From: Xanthobacteraceae bacterium
GTDB lineage: Bacteria; Pseudomonadota; Alphaproteobacteria; Rhizobiales; Xanthobacteraceae
Direction: 5' to 3'
Assembly (NCBI GenBank): GCA_028282095.1
Contig: JANQIP010000093.1
Span: 1 to 53,730 of the forward strand
Length of the DNA stretch: 53,730 nt
The translations under genes were made by a program, and so were the position numbers. This document shows, one piece after another, positions 41,515-51,062 of this stretch; position 1 is the stretch's first letter; the number at the start of each line of letters is the position of its first letter. Below the pieces are notes generated by a model. The model saw nothing but the letters and a program-made list of their open reading frames with translations. It had not been told where the DNA came from and did not search any database.

Positions 41515-41566
41515 GTGTTGCGGCACCAACGCTTGAGATCGTCTCATCGTGTTGGTGCCGCAACAC
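41515..41566. repeat. 52-bp perfect palindrome, family E
   Basis: The 16-bp arms gtgttgcggcaccaac (41515-41530) and gttggtgccgcaacac (41551-41566) are perfect complements around a 20-bp centre. The same element with one arm mismatch occurs at 53513-53564. It would form a very stable hairpin. Confidence 0.9.
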
Positions 41567-41576
41567 AAGACACCAA

Positions 41577-41628
41577 ACTAGTATTCCAGGCGGACGGCCC
41601 AGAATCGGATCGTCCGAGCTGACACTGA
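41577..41628. repeat. Family C palindrome, decayed copy
   Basis: actagtattccaggcggacg, then gatcgtccgagctgacactg: a degraded relative of the perfect family C palindrome at 53580-53632. It lies next to a family E copy in both places. The rest of the gap to 41884 shows no supported gene; a frame of 84 codons at 41662-41916 is not recognisable. Confidence 0.65.
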
Positions 41629-41884
41629 ATCGATAGTCGACGCAGGTAATAGACGCGAATAATGTCTTTTGAGAGTCACAGCGGCATTCGACCAATCAAA
41701 TATAAGCTTGCTGTAGTCTTGATAGGCCGGACGCCTAACCCGCACTCGTGGAAATCCCTTATATCGAGGGTGGCGGCAGTAAGGCGGAGTTGGAGTACGA
41801 CGTCCGTCCGCATCATTCGTGAAGCTATCGGCCTGTTCGAACGGATGAAATCCAATTTGGAAACTCTGCGTTGCGCGTTTCCAC

Positions 41885-42970
41885 TTATTCGATCGCGTTA
41901 CGGTGCGCGTTTCTGAGAAGCGCGACGTCAATACGGCTGAGCCGTGGGACGACCACCATGCGCGTGACCTCGCCGCGCAAGAAAGCCTTCAGGAAGGCGT
42001 CGTATTTCTTGAAGACCACACATCCACTCGATTCCCCGCCGGGGCCGAGCAAATAGGTATGCGCCAGCATGCCGTCGCGGCCATACATGGTGCTGCCGGG
42101 AGCTGGATTGAGGCGGATGGCACGCACGCCGTGGAACCGGCGCTCGCGCATCGTCAGTTCGTAGACATTGGGTGGCGTCGGCCCGCGGTTCTTTCTGTGG
42201 ACATAGGCCGGGTTGTCCTGCAGCCTGCCACGCCCGGAATGTGCTTCCAGCCGCCTTCCGTCCGGCATATGGACGGTATGTCCGGCGATGTCGTAGACGG
42301 CAGTGCGGCTATGTACGTCGTGGAGCCAGAGTTCGCCGATGCGCGGCCGCTTCCGAGGTAGCGCGATCGGCGAAATCGATGCCGTTACCAGCAGATCATC
42401 CGCTGTGGCTTCCTCGCGCGCGGGGGCAATAGAGATATCGGCGCGCTTGAGCCCGACAGACGGATCATCGGCTGTGTCCGGCAATCGCACAAGATTTGCA
42501 CGGTGAACCGGCTCGACCGGCAGCATCGGGGCGGCGCTTGCCAGCATGTAACCGGAGGCCGCAGGTATTTCCGGAACGGCCTCGATACTTGTGTCGTTGA
42601 TGGCCGTTGATGTCGTGATCATGTCGCTCGGCTTCGCGCGATCCGCCGCGGCGATCTCGATGCGCGGCCGATGCAGAAAAGCCAGTTGCTCCGTACCGAG
42701 CGGGGCTTTGGCGCGCAAATGCGGATCGATGGAGAAAGCAGTGGCCGCCAACCAACCGGCGATCGCGGTTAGAAGTGCGGTCGTTACCGCAAGAGTGACC
42801 AGGGCGCCGAGGCACAAAGCAATGCCACGGACAATGATCTTGCTGTATTCGTCAACAGTATAGATCAGTTTCTCGAAGAAGGTGGCATTCGGAACTGTCG
42901 CGACTGCATACGCCATTACGTGAACTGCTTGCACCGTATCCGCAAACGGATGGCGTCGGTCGAGCTTCAT
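41885..42970 (-). CDS. Tlde1/DUF2778 domain protein (predicted L,D-transpeptidase-type)
   Basis: A 361-residue protein: cytoplasmic N-tail, one strong membrane helix at about 48-80, a low-complexity periplasmic linker (about 90-215), and a C-terminal DUF2778/Tlde1 domain (about 220-350). The domain has LEAHSGRGRLQDNP, KNRGPTPPNVYELTMRE, MYGRDGMLAHTYLLGPGG and the putative nucleophile Cys in SSGCVVFKKYDAFLKAFLRG. Tlde1 effectors in Salmonella cleave or exchange D-amino acids in peptidoglycan stems; Rhizobiales have membrane-anchored chromosomal homologues like this one. There is no type VI secretion gene nearby, so a housekeeping wall-modifying role is more likely. ATG 42970 is preceded by ggagga at long spacing. 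Confidence 0.88.
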   Translation of the reverse strand: MKLDRRHPFADTVQAVHVMAYAVATVPNATFFEKLIYTVDEYSKIIVRGIALCLGALVTLAVTTALLTAIAGWLAATAFSIDPHLRAKAPLGTEQLAFLHRPRIEIAAADRAKPSDMITTSTAINDTSIEAVPEIPAASGYMLASAAPMLPVEPVHRANLVRLPDTADDPSVGLKRADISIAPAREEATADDLLVTASISPIALPRKRPRIGELWLHDVHSRTAVYDIAGHTVHMPDGRRLEAHSGRGRLQDNPAYVHRKNRGPTPPNVYELTMRERRFHGVRAIRLNPAPGSTMYGRDGMLAHTYLLGPGGESSGCVVFKKYDAFLKAFLRGEVTRMVVVPRLSRIDVALLRNAHRNAIE

Positions 42971-43596
42971 CGACCACGCCCGATCTCCTCCAGGGATGAA
43001 GGTCAGCTTCGCATCCAGGCCGGGAATTTTCGTTTCGAGTAGTGAGCTGGGTTACAATACAGCGTTAAGGTTACGCGAACCTGAAGAAAGATGCTTGCCC
43101 CAACCAGTTATTTCTTCTTCTTTTTCTTCTTCGCGAAAGCGAGTGTTTATCTCTGCTCCGTCGGCGAAATGCGACCGATGGCAAGCTTGAACGCTCCAGC
43201 AAATCAGCTCTGCAAGAGATTTGGCCAGCTTTTCAGCGAAAGTTCGAGCGCATAGTAGGGATCACTGGCAAACTTCTGGATCAGCACGATGTGCTGCTGT
43301 TGAATTCTCCAATCGACGCCCAGTAACGGACGCTGGGGCATAGTCTTCGGTCGTATTGACACACGACGGAATCTGTGCCGCGTCGTCTCTGATAATGCCG
43401 ATTTACTGATATCCGAATGGTTTATTGCTGCAGCGCAGCTTGTATGACATATATTTACCATATTTAAGTCTAAATTTTGCCATCACTTCTGCGGAAATGT
43501 GTCCGGTGTCGCTCACCTCGCGAACGCGTCTTCGGTTGGGCGTTCCGAGTCCGCTGCGGGGGCGGCTGTGTTGAGAAAAAGGGGGAACAGTCTGGA
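42971..43596. other. Gap without a supported gene
   Basis: About 625 bp between divergent genes. It includes a CT-rich run (ttcttcttctttttcttctt, near 43110-43130) and an AT-rich stretch at 43430-43480 (tgacatatatttaccatatt) that could hold the promoter of the DUF485-actP operon. A minus-strand frame of 85 codons (43204-43461) has no recognisable motif. Confidence 0.4.
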
Positions 43597-43935
43597 ATGA
43601 ACCAGGAAGTCTGTGCGCATATCCGAGCGAATCCCGAGTTCGCGCAACTCGTCCATCGGCGCGGCCGGCTTGCTTGGCTGCTGTCGGGTATCGTGTTCGT
43701 CCTGTTCTTTGCTCTCGTGCTGACAGTGGCATTCGCACCATCCTTTGTCGGCATGCGGATCGCGGATGGCTCGACGTTGACCATAGGGGTGGCGGCAGGG
43801 CTGTTTCTATTCGTCTTCTTCTGGCTTTTGACGGCCTACTATGTCCACAAGGCCAATACCGACTTCGATGCGCTGACCGCTGAAATCGTCAAAGACGCGG
43901 TCGCGACCGAAGAAGCCACAAAGAACACCGCCTAG
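43597..43935 (+). CDS. yjcH: DUF485 family membrane protein (YjcH-like)
   Basis: A 112-residue protein with two membrane helices (about 28-52 and 65-90), with FFALVLTVAFAPSF in the first and FLFVFFWLLTAYYVHKANTDFD closing the second, the usual DUF485 signature. In Escherichia coli the homologue yjcH is cotranscribed with actP. ATG 43597 is chosen over upstream starts because it gives the normal family length and has gggggaac upstream. It precedes actP by 9 bp, so the two are an operon. It probably supports assembly or function of ActP; no activity is established. Confidence 0.9.
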   Translation: MNQEVCAHIRANPEFAQLVHRRGRLAWLLSGIVFVLFFALVLTVAFAPSFVGMRIADGSTLTIGVAAGLFLFVFFWLLTAYYVHKANTDFDALTAEIVKDAVATEEATKNTA

Positions 43936-43944
43936 GAGCTCCTC

Positions 43945-45618
43945 ATGAACCGGACAATGGTTGCCGTGGCTTCGGCCACGCTTAGCCTCGCCGTCGCACC
44001 GGCCTATGGTGCCGGTCCCGGCCTCGGGGACGCCGCCGAGTCGTCGCTGAATCTGCACGCGATCGTGATGTTCCTCGTATTTGTCGTGGCGTCGCTCGGG
44101 ATCACCTACTGGGCTGCCAAGCGCGTGCGAACGACATCGCATTTCTACACCGCCGGTGGCGGCATTACCGGCATGCAAAACGGCCTCGCTATCGCCGGAG
44201 ACTATATGTCGGCCGCAACCCTGCTCGGCCTGACAGCGCTGACCTACAGGGTCGGCTATGACGGCTACAGCTACATGATCGCCTTCTTCGTCGGCTGGCC
44301 GATCATCCTTTTCCTGATGGCGGAACGCCTGCGCAATCTCGGCCGCTATACCTTCACCGACATCACATCCTATCGGCTGAACCAGACCAAAGTCCGCACC
44401 ATGGCGGCGATTTCCTCGCTCATCGTCGTGTGCTTCTACCTGATTGCCCAGATGGTCGGTGCCGGCCAGCTCATCAAACTGCTGTTCGGCCTCGATTATG
44501 TGGTGGCGTTGTTCATCGTCGGCGGCCTGATGATGACCTATGTCGCCTTCGGCGGCATGGTCGCCACGACATGGGTGCAGATCATCAAGGCCTGTTTGCT
44601 GCTGTTCGGCGGCACGCTGGTGATGGTGCTCGCCATGAGCCGGTTCGGATTCAGCTATTCCGAGCTCGTCAACCAGGCGACCGAGGTGCACAAGAACGGC
44701 TTCAAGCTGTTCGAGCCCGGCGCGCTGCTTGCCGATCCGGTCAACGCGGTGTCGCTCGGCATCGGTCTGATGTTTGGCATCGCCGGCCTGCCGCACATTC
44801 TGATGCGCTTCTTCACCGTGTCGGATGCCAAGGCGGCGCGTAAGTCGGTGCTCTATGCCTCCGGCTTCGTCGGCTACTTCTTCAACGTCATCTTTCTGAT
44901 GGGGCTCGCAGCCATCGTCATTGTCGGCACCAACCCGGCATTTTTCGAAGGCGGAGAGATCGGCGGCAACATCGTCGGCGGCAACAATATGGTGGTGATG
45001 CATCTTGCGAGCGCCGTGGGTGGGGACCTCCTGCTCGGCTTCCTCGCGGCGGTGGCGTTTGCGACCATCCTCGCCGTGGTGGCGGGCCTGGCGCTTGCCG
45101 GCGCTTCGGCGATCAGCCACGACCTGTACTCCCGCGTCATCATGAAGGGCAAGGCCAGTGAGGCGTCCGAACTGCGCGTCTCCAAGCTCGCCACGATCGG
45201 TCTTGGGATCGTAGCGATCACACTCGGCATTCTGTTCGAGAAAATGAATGTCGCCTTCATGGTCGGTCTCGCCTTCGGCGTCGCCGCTTCGGCCAATTTC
45301 CCGGTGCTGATTTTGTCGATGTACTGGCCGGGTCTGACCACATGGGGCGCGCTTGCGGGCGGCTTTACCGGCCTCTTCTCCGCCGTCGCGCTGGTGGTGC
45401 TGTCGAAGCTGGTATGGGTGCGGGTGCTCGGCTTCGATGCCCCGATCTTCCCCTACGATCAACCGGCGCTGTTCTCCATGCCGCTCGCTTTCCTGGCTGC
45501 GATCGTCGTCTCCAAGCTCGATACCAGCAGCGAGGCCAAAGCCGAAAAGGCGCTATTCGAGGATCAATATGTCCGGGCGCAGACCGGTTATGGTGCGGCG
45601 GGCGCGTCCTCGCACTAG
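43945..45618 (+). CDS. actP: Cation/acetate symporter ActP (sodium:solute symporter family)
   Basis: A 557-residue permease with a cleavable N-terminal signal-like segment (cleavage near AYG-AG) and about 13 helices. Family motifs are [23 protein letters not shown] split as [19 protein letters not shown] (about 72-90), [29 protein letters not shown] and [15 protein letters not shown]. It imports acetate and other short carboxylates with Na+ or H+. ATG 43945 follows aggagctcc. It is coupled with the DUF485 gene; no acs gene is adjacent. The stop TAG is the first three bases of a family A repeat. Confidence 0.94.
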   Translation: MNRTMVAVASATLSLAVAPAYGAGPGLGDAAESSLNLHAIVMFLVFVVASLGITYWAAKRVRTTSHFYTAGGGITGMQNGLAIAGDYMSAATLLGLTALTYRVGYDGYSYMIAFFVGWPIILFLMAERLRNLGRYTFTDITSYRLNQTKVRTMAAISSLIVVCFYLIAQMVGAGQLIKLLFGLDYVVALFIVGGLMMTYVAFGGMVATTWVQIIKACLLLFGGTLVMVLAMSRFGFSYSELVNQATEVHKNGFKLFEPGALLADPVNAVSLGIGLMFGIAGLPHILMRFFTVSDAKAARKSVLYASGFVGYFFNVIFLMGLAAIVIVGTNPAFFEGGEIGGNIVGGNNMVVMHLASAVGGDLLLGFLAAVAFATILAVVAGLALAGASAISHDLYSRVIMKGKASEASELRVSKLATIGLGIVAITLGILFEKMNVAFMVGLAFGVAASANFPVLILSMYWPGLTTWGALAGGFTGLFSAVALVVLSKLVWVRVLGFDAPIFPYDQPALFSMPLAFLAAIVVSKLDTSSEAKAEKALFEDQYVRAQTGYGAAGASSH

Positions 45619-45919
45619 AGCATGATCCCGAAAAGTTGCAGACTTTTCGGACAAGATCATGCGACAGAACAAAGAGAAACAGAGTGCGATCGATTCAATC
45701 TGAGTGGATCGCACTCTAGAGCATGATCCGAAAGGTTGCAGACTTTTCGGACAAGATCATGCGGCAAAGCAAAGAGAAATGGAGTGCGATCGATTCAATC
45801 TGAATGGATCGCGCTCTAGAGCATGATCCCGAAAAGTTGCAGACTTTTCGGACAAGATCATGCGGCTAAACAAAGAGAAATAGAGTGCGACCGATTCAAT
45901 CTAAATGGATCGCACTCTA
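45616..45919. repeat. Family A palindromic repeat, three tandem copies
   Basis: Three direct ~102-bp units (45616-45718, 45717-45818, 45817-45919) joined through CTAGAG; all four boundaries are CTAG. Differences are few (for example one C missing in the second copy's atgatccgaaaggttgcaga). The array begins with the actP stop codon and could act as its transcription terminator or mRNA stabiliser. Confidence 0.9.
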
Positions 45920-46252
45920 GAATTCGCCAAAGTCGGGCTGGGCGGATCCCTTTGTCGGGTCGCATGACGTCGATCTGGCGAATCTGACGTTGCGTTGCCG
46001 CCGAACACCCAAGGATCTCATGGAAGCTATCGCGCTCCAAGAGTCCCGGCGAAGCCAGGACCTCTTAGGAGACACCGGCAACCAATGAAGGGAAGGGGGT
46101 CGCCGCTATTCGGCGGTTCCGCTCTATTCGCTTCCTCCCCCAGCCCAAGTCGGGTGTTCCCGACTTGGGCCACTCGAAACGGAGCCGGACACGGGAACGC
46201 CCGCGTTCGGCGCGGGGGAGGGAGCAGAGAGCTTCAAGCCAAGGCATCGTTC

Positions 46253-46336
46253 GCTAGGCCTCAAGCGCCGGGAATAGTTAGCTAAGCCTCAAGCCCCGGA
46301 ACAGGTCATCAAGTCGCAAGCCGCGACATAGTTTGC
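46253..46336. repeat. 28-bp imperfect tandem repeat, three units
   Basis: Units beginning gctaggcctcaagcgccggg, gctaagcctcaagccccgga and tcaagtcgcaagccgcgaca succeed each other at a 28-bp period. The last is decayed. Between the family A array and this repeat (45920-46252) I see no gene. Confidence 0.65.
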
Positions 46337-46387
46337 TGCCAAACTAATCCTGCCGGAAACAGCGTAATACAAGATACTCTGACATTG

Positions 46388-47374
46388 TCAGCCTACGGCA
46401 ACCGGTAGCAGGGCGTAACCCTTGCCGTCTTTCTTGATCTTGGCTGCTCCCGGCATGCCCCAGTGATAGCCGGTGAGAACGGCATCTTCCTTGATGGCGC
46501 GGTCGAACAATTGGCGCCGCACTTGTTCCGCTTTCTGCGTGTCCTGATCGAACACGGCATGCCACCCCGGATTTCTCACGAACAATGGCGCGATGTTGGT
46601 CAGGTCACCGGTGACGATGAGCTTATTGCCGCCGCTCTCGAGCTCATAAGACGTGTGTCCGGCCGTGTGCCCGTTGGTATTGACGGCACGGATTCCCGCG
46701 GTCGCCTCCACGTCATTCCCAATCCGGCGGATGTTCTTCCATGTCGGCATTGTCGCCTGGATGCGCTTGGCCAGTCCCTGGAACCCGGGCGGCAGTTTGG
46801 CGATCACGCCGGGATCGGTCCAGAACTCGTACTCCGCGGCGGGAACAATGATCTCGGCATTCGGGTAGGTCTGGGCGTTCGTGTCCTTCTCCATCAGACC
46901 GAAAATGTGATCCGGATGGAAATGGGTGACGACGATCGTCGAGATCTTCGCCGGATCGATGCCTGCGGCCGCCATGTTGCGCTTTGCCAGCATGCCGGCC
47001 TTTGGTCCTCCGGCCTGGCCGCCGCCCGTGCCGCTATCGAACATGATGGTCTTGCCGTCCCGCTCAACGACCGTGATGGTGAACGTGATCGGCACAAATC
47101 CGTCGGTCAGGCCTGCGGCGCTGAGCGCGGCTTTGGTTTCGTCGACCGTCGCATTCTTGATGAAGCCCGGGTCATGCGCCTTTTCCCAAACGCCATCATA
47201 GATGGTGGTCACCGACCAGTCGCCGACCTTGAACTTGGCAAATCCCTTGTTGAGGGGATCGGCATCTGAGGCGGCCTTGGCCGACGAAACAATCTCCAGC
47301 GGGCCATCGAGTCCGAAGGCTGCACCGGCTACGGCAGCCGACATAAGAAAACCGCGGCGTGAGGTCCTTTGCAT
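46388..47374 (-). CDS. Metallo-beta-lactamase-fold hydrolase with Tat signal
   Basis: A 328-residue exported hydrolase. The twin-arginine leader is RRGFLMSAAVAGAAFGL (5-21), cleaved near AKA. The metal site is HFHPDHIFG (about 151-159), with a later His in NTNGHTAGHT, an Asp in VTGDLTN and a final His in GYHWGMPGA. The family includes lactonases, arylsulfatases and quorum-quenching enzymes; the substrate is unknown. ATG 47374 has ggagag five bases upstream. It runs in the same direction as the peptide ABC importer 180 bp upstream but may have its own promoter. Tat export fits pre-loaded metal cofactors. Confidence 0.9.
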   Translation of the reverse strand: MQRTSRRGFLMSAAVAGAAFGLDGPLEIVSSAKAASDADPLNKGFAKFKVGDWSVTTIYDGVWEKAHDPGFIKNATVDETKAALSAAGLTDGFVPITFTITVVERDGKTIMFDSGTGGGQAGGPKAGMLAKRNMAAAGIDPAKISTIVVTHFHPDHIFGLMEKDTNAQTYPNAEIIVPAAEYEFWTDPGVIAKLPPGFQGLAKRIQATMPTWKNIRRIGNDVEATAGIRAVNTNGHTAGHTSYELESGGNKLIVTGDLTNIAPLFVRNPGWHAVFDQDTQKAEQVRRQLFDRAIKEDAVLTGYHWGMPGAAKIKKDGKGYALLPVAVG

Positions 47375-47551
47375 ACGTTCTCTCCAGGTGTCAGTCCCGC
47401 ATATGTGCCAGGCATTCGACTACGGCAAGACTGTGGTGGGCGATTTGACGTCTGTGCCCTGTCGCATAATCGAAATGGACGGCGACTCGTGCAGTCCGGA
47501 TGAAGCACACGCCGGTGATCCGCCAATTGCGGTGGAACTCCGAAAAAGGAC

Positions 47552-49165
47552 TCAAACGCCTTGCCCGCCCGTTGTCAGACGGCCCCGGTCCAAGACCAGG
47601 AGCTGATGACTGAGGCTTTGGGCAACTGCCCGATCATGCGTGAACAGTATCAAGCCAACGCCGCGATCGCGCATCACATCCCGCAGAACGGACAGGATTT
47701 GTGCGCAGGTCGCGATATCAAGCGCGGATGTCGGTTCATCGGCAACCAGGTAATGCGGATTGGAGGCGAGCGCTCGGGCAATCACCAGCCGTTGCGCCTC
47801 CCCGCCTGACAGGGCTGCCGATTTCCGTTTCAGGAAGTCATCATCGCCGGGCAAGCCGACTTGTTCCAGCAAGGATAGGATCCGCTTCCGGATCTGGGGT
47901 TCGGTCGGCGATGGAACGCGCTTCGAATCGGGTTTTCGGCCTTGCCGCGATGTCAGCCGAATGGCCTCGCGCAAGACCTTTTCGACGCTGAAGTGGCGCG
48001 CCATCGCCCGGTGCGGATGCTGCGAGATCAAGGACGCAACTGGTGCCTGCGATGCCACGCCGGCGCCATTTGCTCGCGCCGGTCGCCATGTCACCGTGCC
48101 CGATTGTATCGGCTCAAGGCCGGTCAGCAGCCTCGCGAACGTCGTTTTGCCACAGCCACTCGGCCCCTGAATGGCCAGGCAATTGCCGGTGGGCACGAAG
48201 GCCGAGACATCGCTGAGCAACGGCGTGTCACCAAACGCATGGGACAGATTGGCGATTTCCAGTCCGGCCTGATCCTTCCGGTGGTCGTTTCTGATGACGC
48301 AGGCAGCCGCTTGCCTCGCCTCATCGGCATGGCTGGTTTTGTTCCGGTGCGGTGAGAGGCTGGCCTCGAATTGCAGCAGCATCTTCGTATAGGCCTGCCG
48401 GGGATTCTCGAGCACCTCCTGCGGCGGACCGTACTCGATCATCTCTCCGCGGTGGAAGGTTCCCACATGGTCGGCCAGGCGCCGCGCAAGCTGCAGGTGA
48501 TGGGTGATGAGGATCTGGCAGCGCGTCTCACGCCCGGACAGAAAGAACTGAACGGCGCGGTCTTTGTTGATTGGATCGAGGGAGGCGGTCGGCTCGTCCA
48601 GGATCAGAAAGGCGGGGTTGTTCAAGAGCGCGAGGCAAGTGAGCAGCCGCTGGATTTCTCCGCCACTCAGGTCACGGGGATGGCGCCCGTGCAGATGTTC
48701 TGGGATGTTGTATTCAAGGCAGGTTGCGCGCGCATCCATGCCGGTCAGGCCATGCACGTTGATCACCTCCCGCACATGGGCAAGAACGGTCATATGAGGG
48801 TTGAGTGCATCGGACAGGGCCTGCATGATCAGCCCGATCCGTTTGCCCCGGAACCGGCGTAGCTGGCTGTCCGTGGCCTGAACCAGGTCCAGCCCTCCGA
48901 CCCAGGCCTGCCCGGAATAGTGAAAGCCCGAATGGGGTTTGCCGGCCCTTAGCGCCGGATCATCCCTGGTCCCGTCAATCAGACCGAGCAACATGCGGGC
49001 GAGGCTGGTTTTCCCGCTCCCCGACTCGCCGATGATCGCCAGCGTTTGTCCCTGTTTGATCTCGAAGGAGATGTCTTTCAGAATGGGTTTGCCCGCAAAG
49101 GACAGCGAAAACCGGTTCAGCCGAATACTGTTGCAGTCATGCTGGGCGTTCTCGGACGTCGTCAT
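47552..49165 (-). CDS. Peptide/nickel-type ABC transporter, two fused ATPase domains
   Basis: A 537-residue fusion of DppD- and DppF-like ATPases. Domain 1 (about 15-270) has GESGSGKTS, LSGGEIQR, LILDEPTASLD and an H-loop THH; domain 2 (about 300-535) has GPSGCGKTT, LSGGEAQR, VADEPTSALD and THD. Both sites look intact. ATG 49165 overlaps the stop of the upstream permease gene (ATGA). The protein powers the two permeases and the binding protein encoded upstream. The domains lack the extended C-terminal iron-sulfur motif of DppD/OppD, so this is a compact form as in nickel or opine systems. The substrate cannot be told from the ATPase. Confidence 0.9.
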   Translation of the reverse strand: MTTSENAQHDCNSIRLNRFSLSFAGKPILKDISFEIKQGQTLAIIGESGSGKTSLARMLLGLIDGTRDDPALRAGKPHSGFHYSGQAWVGGLDLVQATDSQLRRFRGKRIGLIMQALSDALNPHMTVLAHVREVINVHGLTGMDARATCLEYNIPEHLHGRHPRDLSGGEIQRLLTCLALLNNPAFLILDEPTASLDPINKDRAVQFFLSGRETRCQILITHHLQLARRLADHVGTFHRGEMIEYGPPQEVLENPRQAYTKMLLQFEASLSPHRNKTSHADEARQAAACVIRNDHRKDQAGLEIANLSHAFGDTPLLSDVSAFVPTGNCLAIQGPSGCGKTTFARLLTGLEPIQSGTVTWRPARANGAGVASQAPVASLISQHPHRAMARHFSVEKVLREAIRLTSRQGRKPDSKRVPSPTEPQIRKRILSLLEQVGLPGDDDFLKRKSAALSGGEAQRLVIARALASNPHYLVADEPTSALDIATCAQILSVLRDVMRDRGVGLILFTHDRAVAQSLSHQLLVLDRGRLTTGGQGV

Positions 49166-49992
49166 GTGCCATCCTCTGGCGCTGCCATTGAATAGCGTTC
49201 AAGCGACTGTCCGATGAACAGCACGAAATACAAAAATGCAGACAGGCAAAGGGCCGGGGGCAAGAGCAGCCATAGCCAAGCCTCGGAATAAAGATACTCC
49301 ATGGCGTCCTGCATCATGCTGCCCCAGCTGATCAAGCGCGGATCCGTGAGGCCGAGAAAGGCAAGACCAGCCGCTTTCATCGTCGCTTGGCGCACGTTCT
49401 GAACGTAGAGCCCCATCAGCACGGGCCAGACCGCCGGCAAGATGTGCTGGGCGAGACAAGCAGGCCAGCCCGCCCCCATATGGCGCGCGTAATGCACATT
49501 TTCCCGGGTGAGCTCACGCAGAAAGATGCTGCGCAGGACACGGACATCGTCACGCCATGTGGTCAGCGCCAGCAATAAGATGATCCCGAGCATGCCCGGT
49601 TGCAGCAAGGCTGCCAGCAAGATCAGAATGAGAATGGAAGGAATGACCAGAAGAATGTCGACCAGACGCAAAACAAGACCGGTCAGGACATTGTTGCCCA
49701 CGGTCGCGATCGCTGCCATGAGGATCGAGATCAGCATGGACAAGAGCGCGGCAGCCAAGGCAACGAAAACTGTGTTGGGCATGGCCACGATCAGCCCGAT
49801 CAGAACATCCTGACCGATGTCATTGGTCCCCAGCCAATGACCGCGTCCGGGCGCTTGCAGCGTGTCGGGGCTGGTCGCATAGGGCGGCAGGATGTTCACG
49901 GCGAGCAGAGCCGCAAGATTGAGCAGCAGAAAGAGGACCAGCAGCCCGCGCCATCCGGCCAGATAAGCCCTTACTTGCTCGCGATTAGGCAA
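49162..49992 (-). CDS. ABC transporter permease (DppC/OppC/NikC-like)
   Basis: A 276-residue permease with about six helices. It carries the family N-terminal motif HWLGTNDIGQDVLIGLIVAM (about 52-71) and an EAA-type loop around EAWLWLLLPP preceded by KAAGLAFLGLTDPRLISWGSMMQDA. The start appears to be TTG at 49992, five bases after the stop of the companion permease; no ATG lies near. It pairs with the DppB-like gene to form the channel. A coupled overlap with the ATPase gene confirms the operon. Confidence 0.88.
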   Translation of the reverse strand: MPNREQVRAYLAGWRGLLVLFLLLNLAALLAVNILPPYATSPDTLQAPGRGHWLGTNDIGQDVLIGLIVAMPNTVFVALAAALLSMLISILMAAIATVGNNVLTGLVLRLVDILLVIPSILILILLAALLQPGMLGIILLLALTTWRDDVRVLRSIFLRELTRENVHYARHMGAGWPACLAQHILPAVWPVLMGLYVQNVRQATMKAAGLAFLGLTDPRLISWGSMMQDAMEYLYSEAWLWLLLPPALCLSAFLYFVLFIGQSLERYSMAAPEDGT

Positions 49993-49997
49993 CCCGG

Positions 49998-51053
49998 CTA
50001 CCCCCGCCTGGCATAGATCGCGATTGCCACGTCAATCGCCCAGTTGAGCGCAAGCACAAAGGCGGCAAGACCGATCACCGCGCCCTGTAGCAGCGTGTAA
50101 TCATGGTCGAGAATGGCGCCGTAGATCAGGTGCCCGATCCCCGGATAAGAAAAGACGATCTCGACAAACAGAACCACGCCCACCATCGTGGTCGTCGTAT
50201 CGCTCAAGCGGGCCAGCACCACCGGCAGCATATTGCGGCCATAGTAGTTCACATAGAGACGCCATCCCGTGATGCCGCGCGCCTTGGCATTGATGAGAAA
50301 GGAGCGCACTGCGAGGCTCACCGCCTCACCGCGGGCGATGAAGAAGATGCGCACGATCTCATGCATGGCAAGCGCCAGGCATGGCAGCACGGCATGGGTG
50401 GCGATCTGACGCGCTCTGATCAGCGGATCCGGCGACGGAAACAGCGGCTCGGCGCCGCTGACCGGCAGCACGGGCCAGAGAATGCCGAATGTCAGCAGCA
50501 GCAGAATGGCCGCTGCGAAGGGCGGGATGCTGGCCAGAATGGTGATCAGCGTTGTAGCGATACGGTCCGCGTTGCCATGGGGCCTGCGACCGGCCCAAAT
50601 TCCACCGACAAGACCCACAAAGAGATAGATTGGTGTCGCGCCGGCGATCAGCAGGCCGGTCCAGGGCAATGACTTGCCGAGCAGCTCCGCCACAGGGGCG
50701 GCATGTTGGTGAGAGTAGCCGAGATCGCCCCGGGCCAGCGCGCCGATGTAGCGCCAGAACTGGTCCAGCCAGCTGCCGCTCAGCCCCATTTGCCGCCGCA
50801 GTTCTGCGGTTTCCGCTTCGGTCAACTCGCGCAACGCATCATCCGACAGCATAATGTCCAGCGGATCCCCAGGCATCAGGCGGGGCAGCAGAAAGGCGAG
50901 GATCACCAGCAGCAGGAAGACGACCAGGCGGTTGACGAGGCCATAGAGCAGGTCTGAGCGCTCAAAGCTTTGGTTGGGCACGTCAAAAAGAATCGGATTG
51001 GCGGGGAGGGCAGGCGCAGCACAGTTGTCGGCACCGTACCTGCCGAAATCCAC
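49998..51053 (-). CDS. ABC transporter permease (DppB/OppB/NikB-like)
   Basis: A permease of up to 351 residues with about six helices. It carries the usual N-terminal helix (LVNRLVVFLLLVILAFLLPR), the periplasmic segment RRQMGLSGSWLDQFWRYIGA, RGDLGYSHQH, and late motifs FLINAKARGITGWRLYV and EIVFSYPGIGHLIYGAILDHD. The start is uncertain: the frame opens with GTG 51053, directly after the repeat array, and GTG 50978 would give a more usual length (~326 residues). Neither has a strong Shine-Dalgarno sequence. The binding-protein gene lies 370 bp upstream, across four family A repeats. Confidence 0.88.
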   Translation of the reverse strand: MDFGRYGADNCAAPALPANPILFDVPNQSFERSDLLYGLVNRLVVFLLLVILAFLLPRLMPGDPLDIMLSDDALRELTEAETAELRRQMGLSGSWLDQFWRYIGALARGDLGYSHQHAAPVAELLGKSLPWTGLLIAGATPIYLFVGLVGGIWAGRRPHGNADRIATTLITILASIPPFAAAILLLLTFGILWPVLPVSGAEPLFPSPDPLIRARQIATHAVLPCLALAMHEIVRIFFIARGEAVSLAVRSFLINAKARGITGWRLYVNYYGRNMLPVVLARLSDTTTTMVGVVLFVEIVFSYPGIGHLIYGAILDHDYTLLQGAVIGLAAFVLALNWAIDVAIAIYARRG

Positions 51054-51062
51054 TTGTTCGGG

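Noticed and set aside
43204..43461. Minus-strand frame of 85 codons
   Set aside because: Composition and lack of a start signal do not support a gene.
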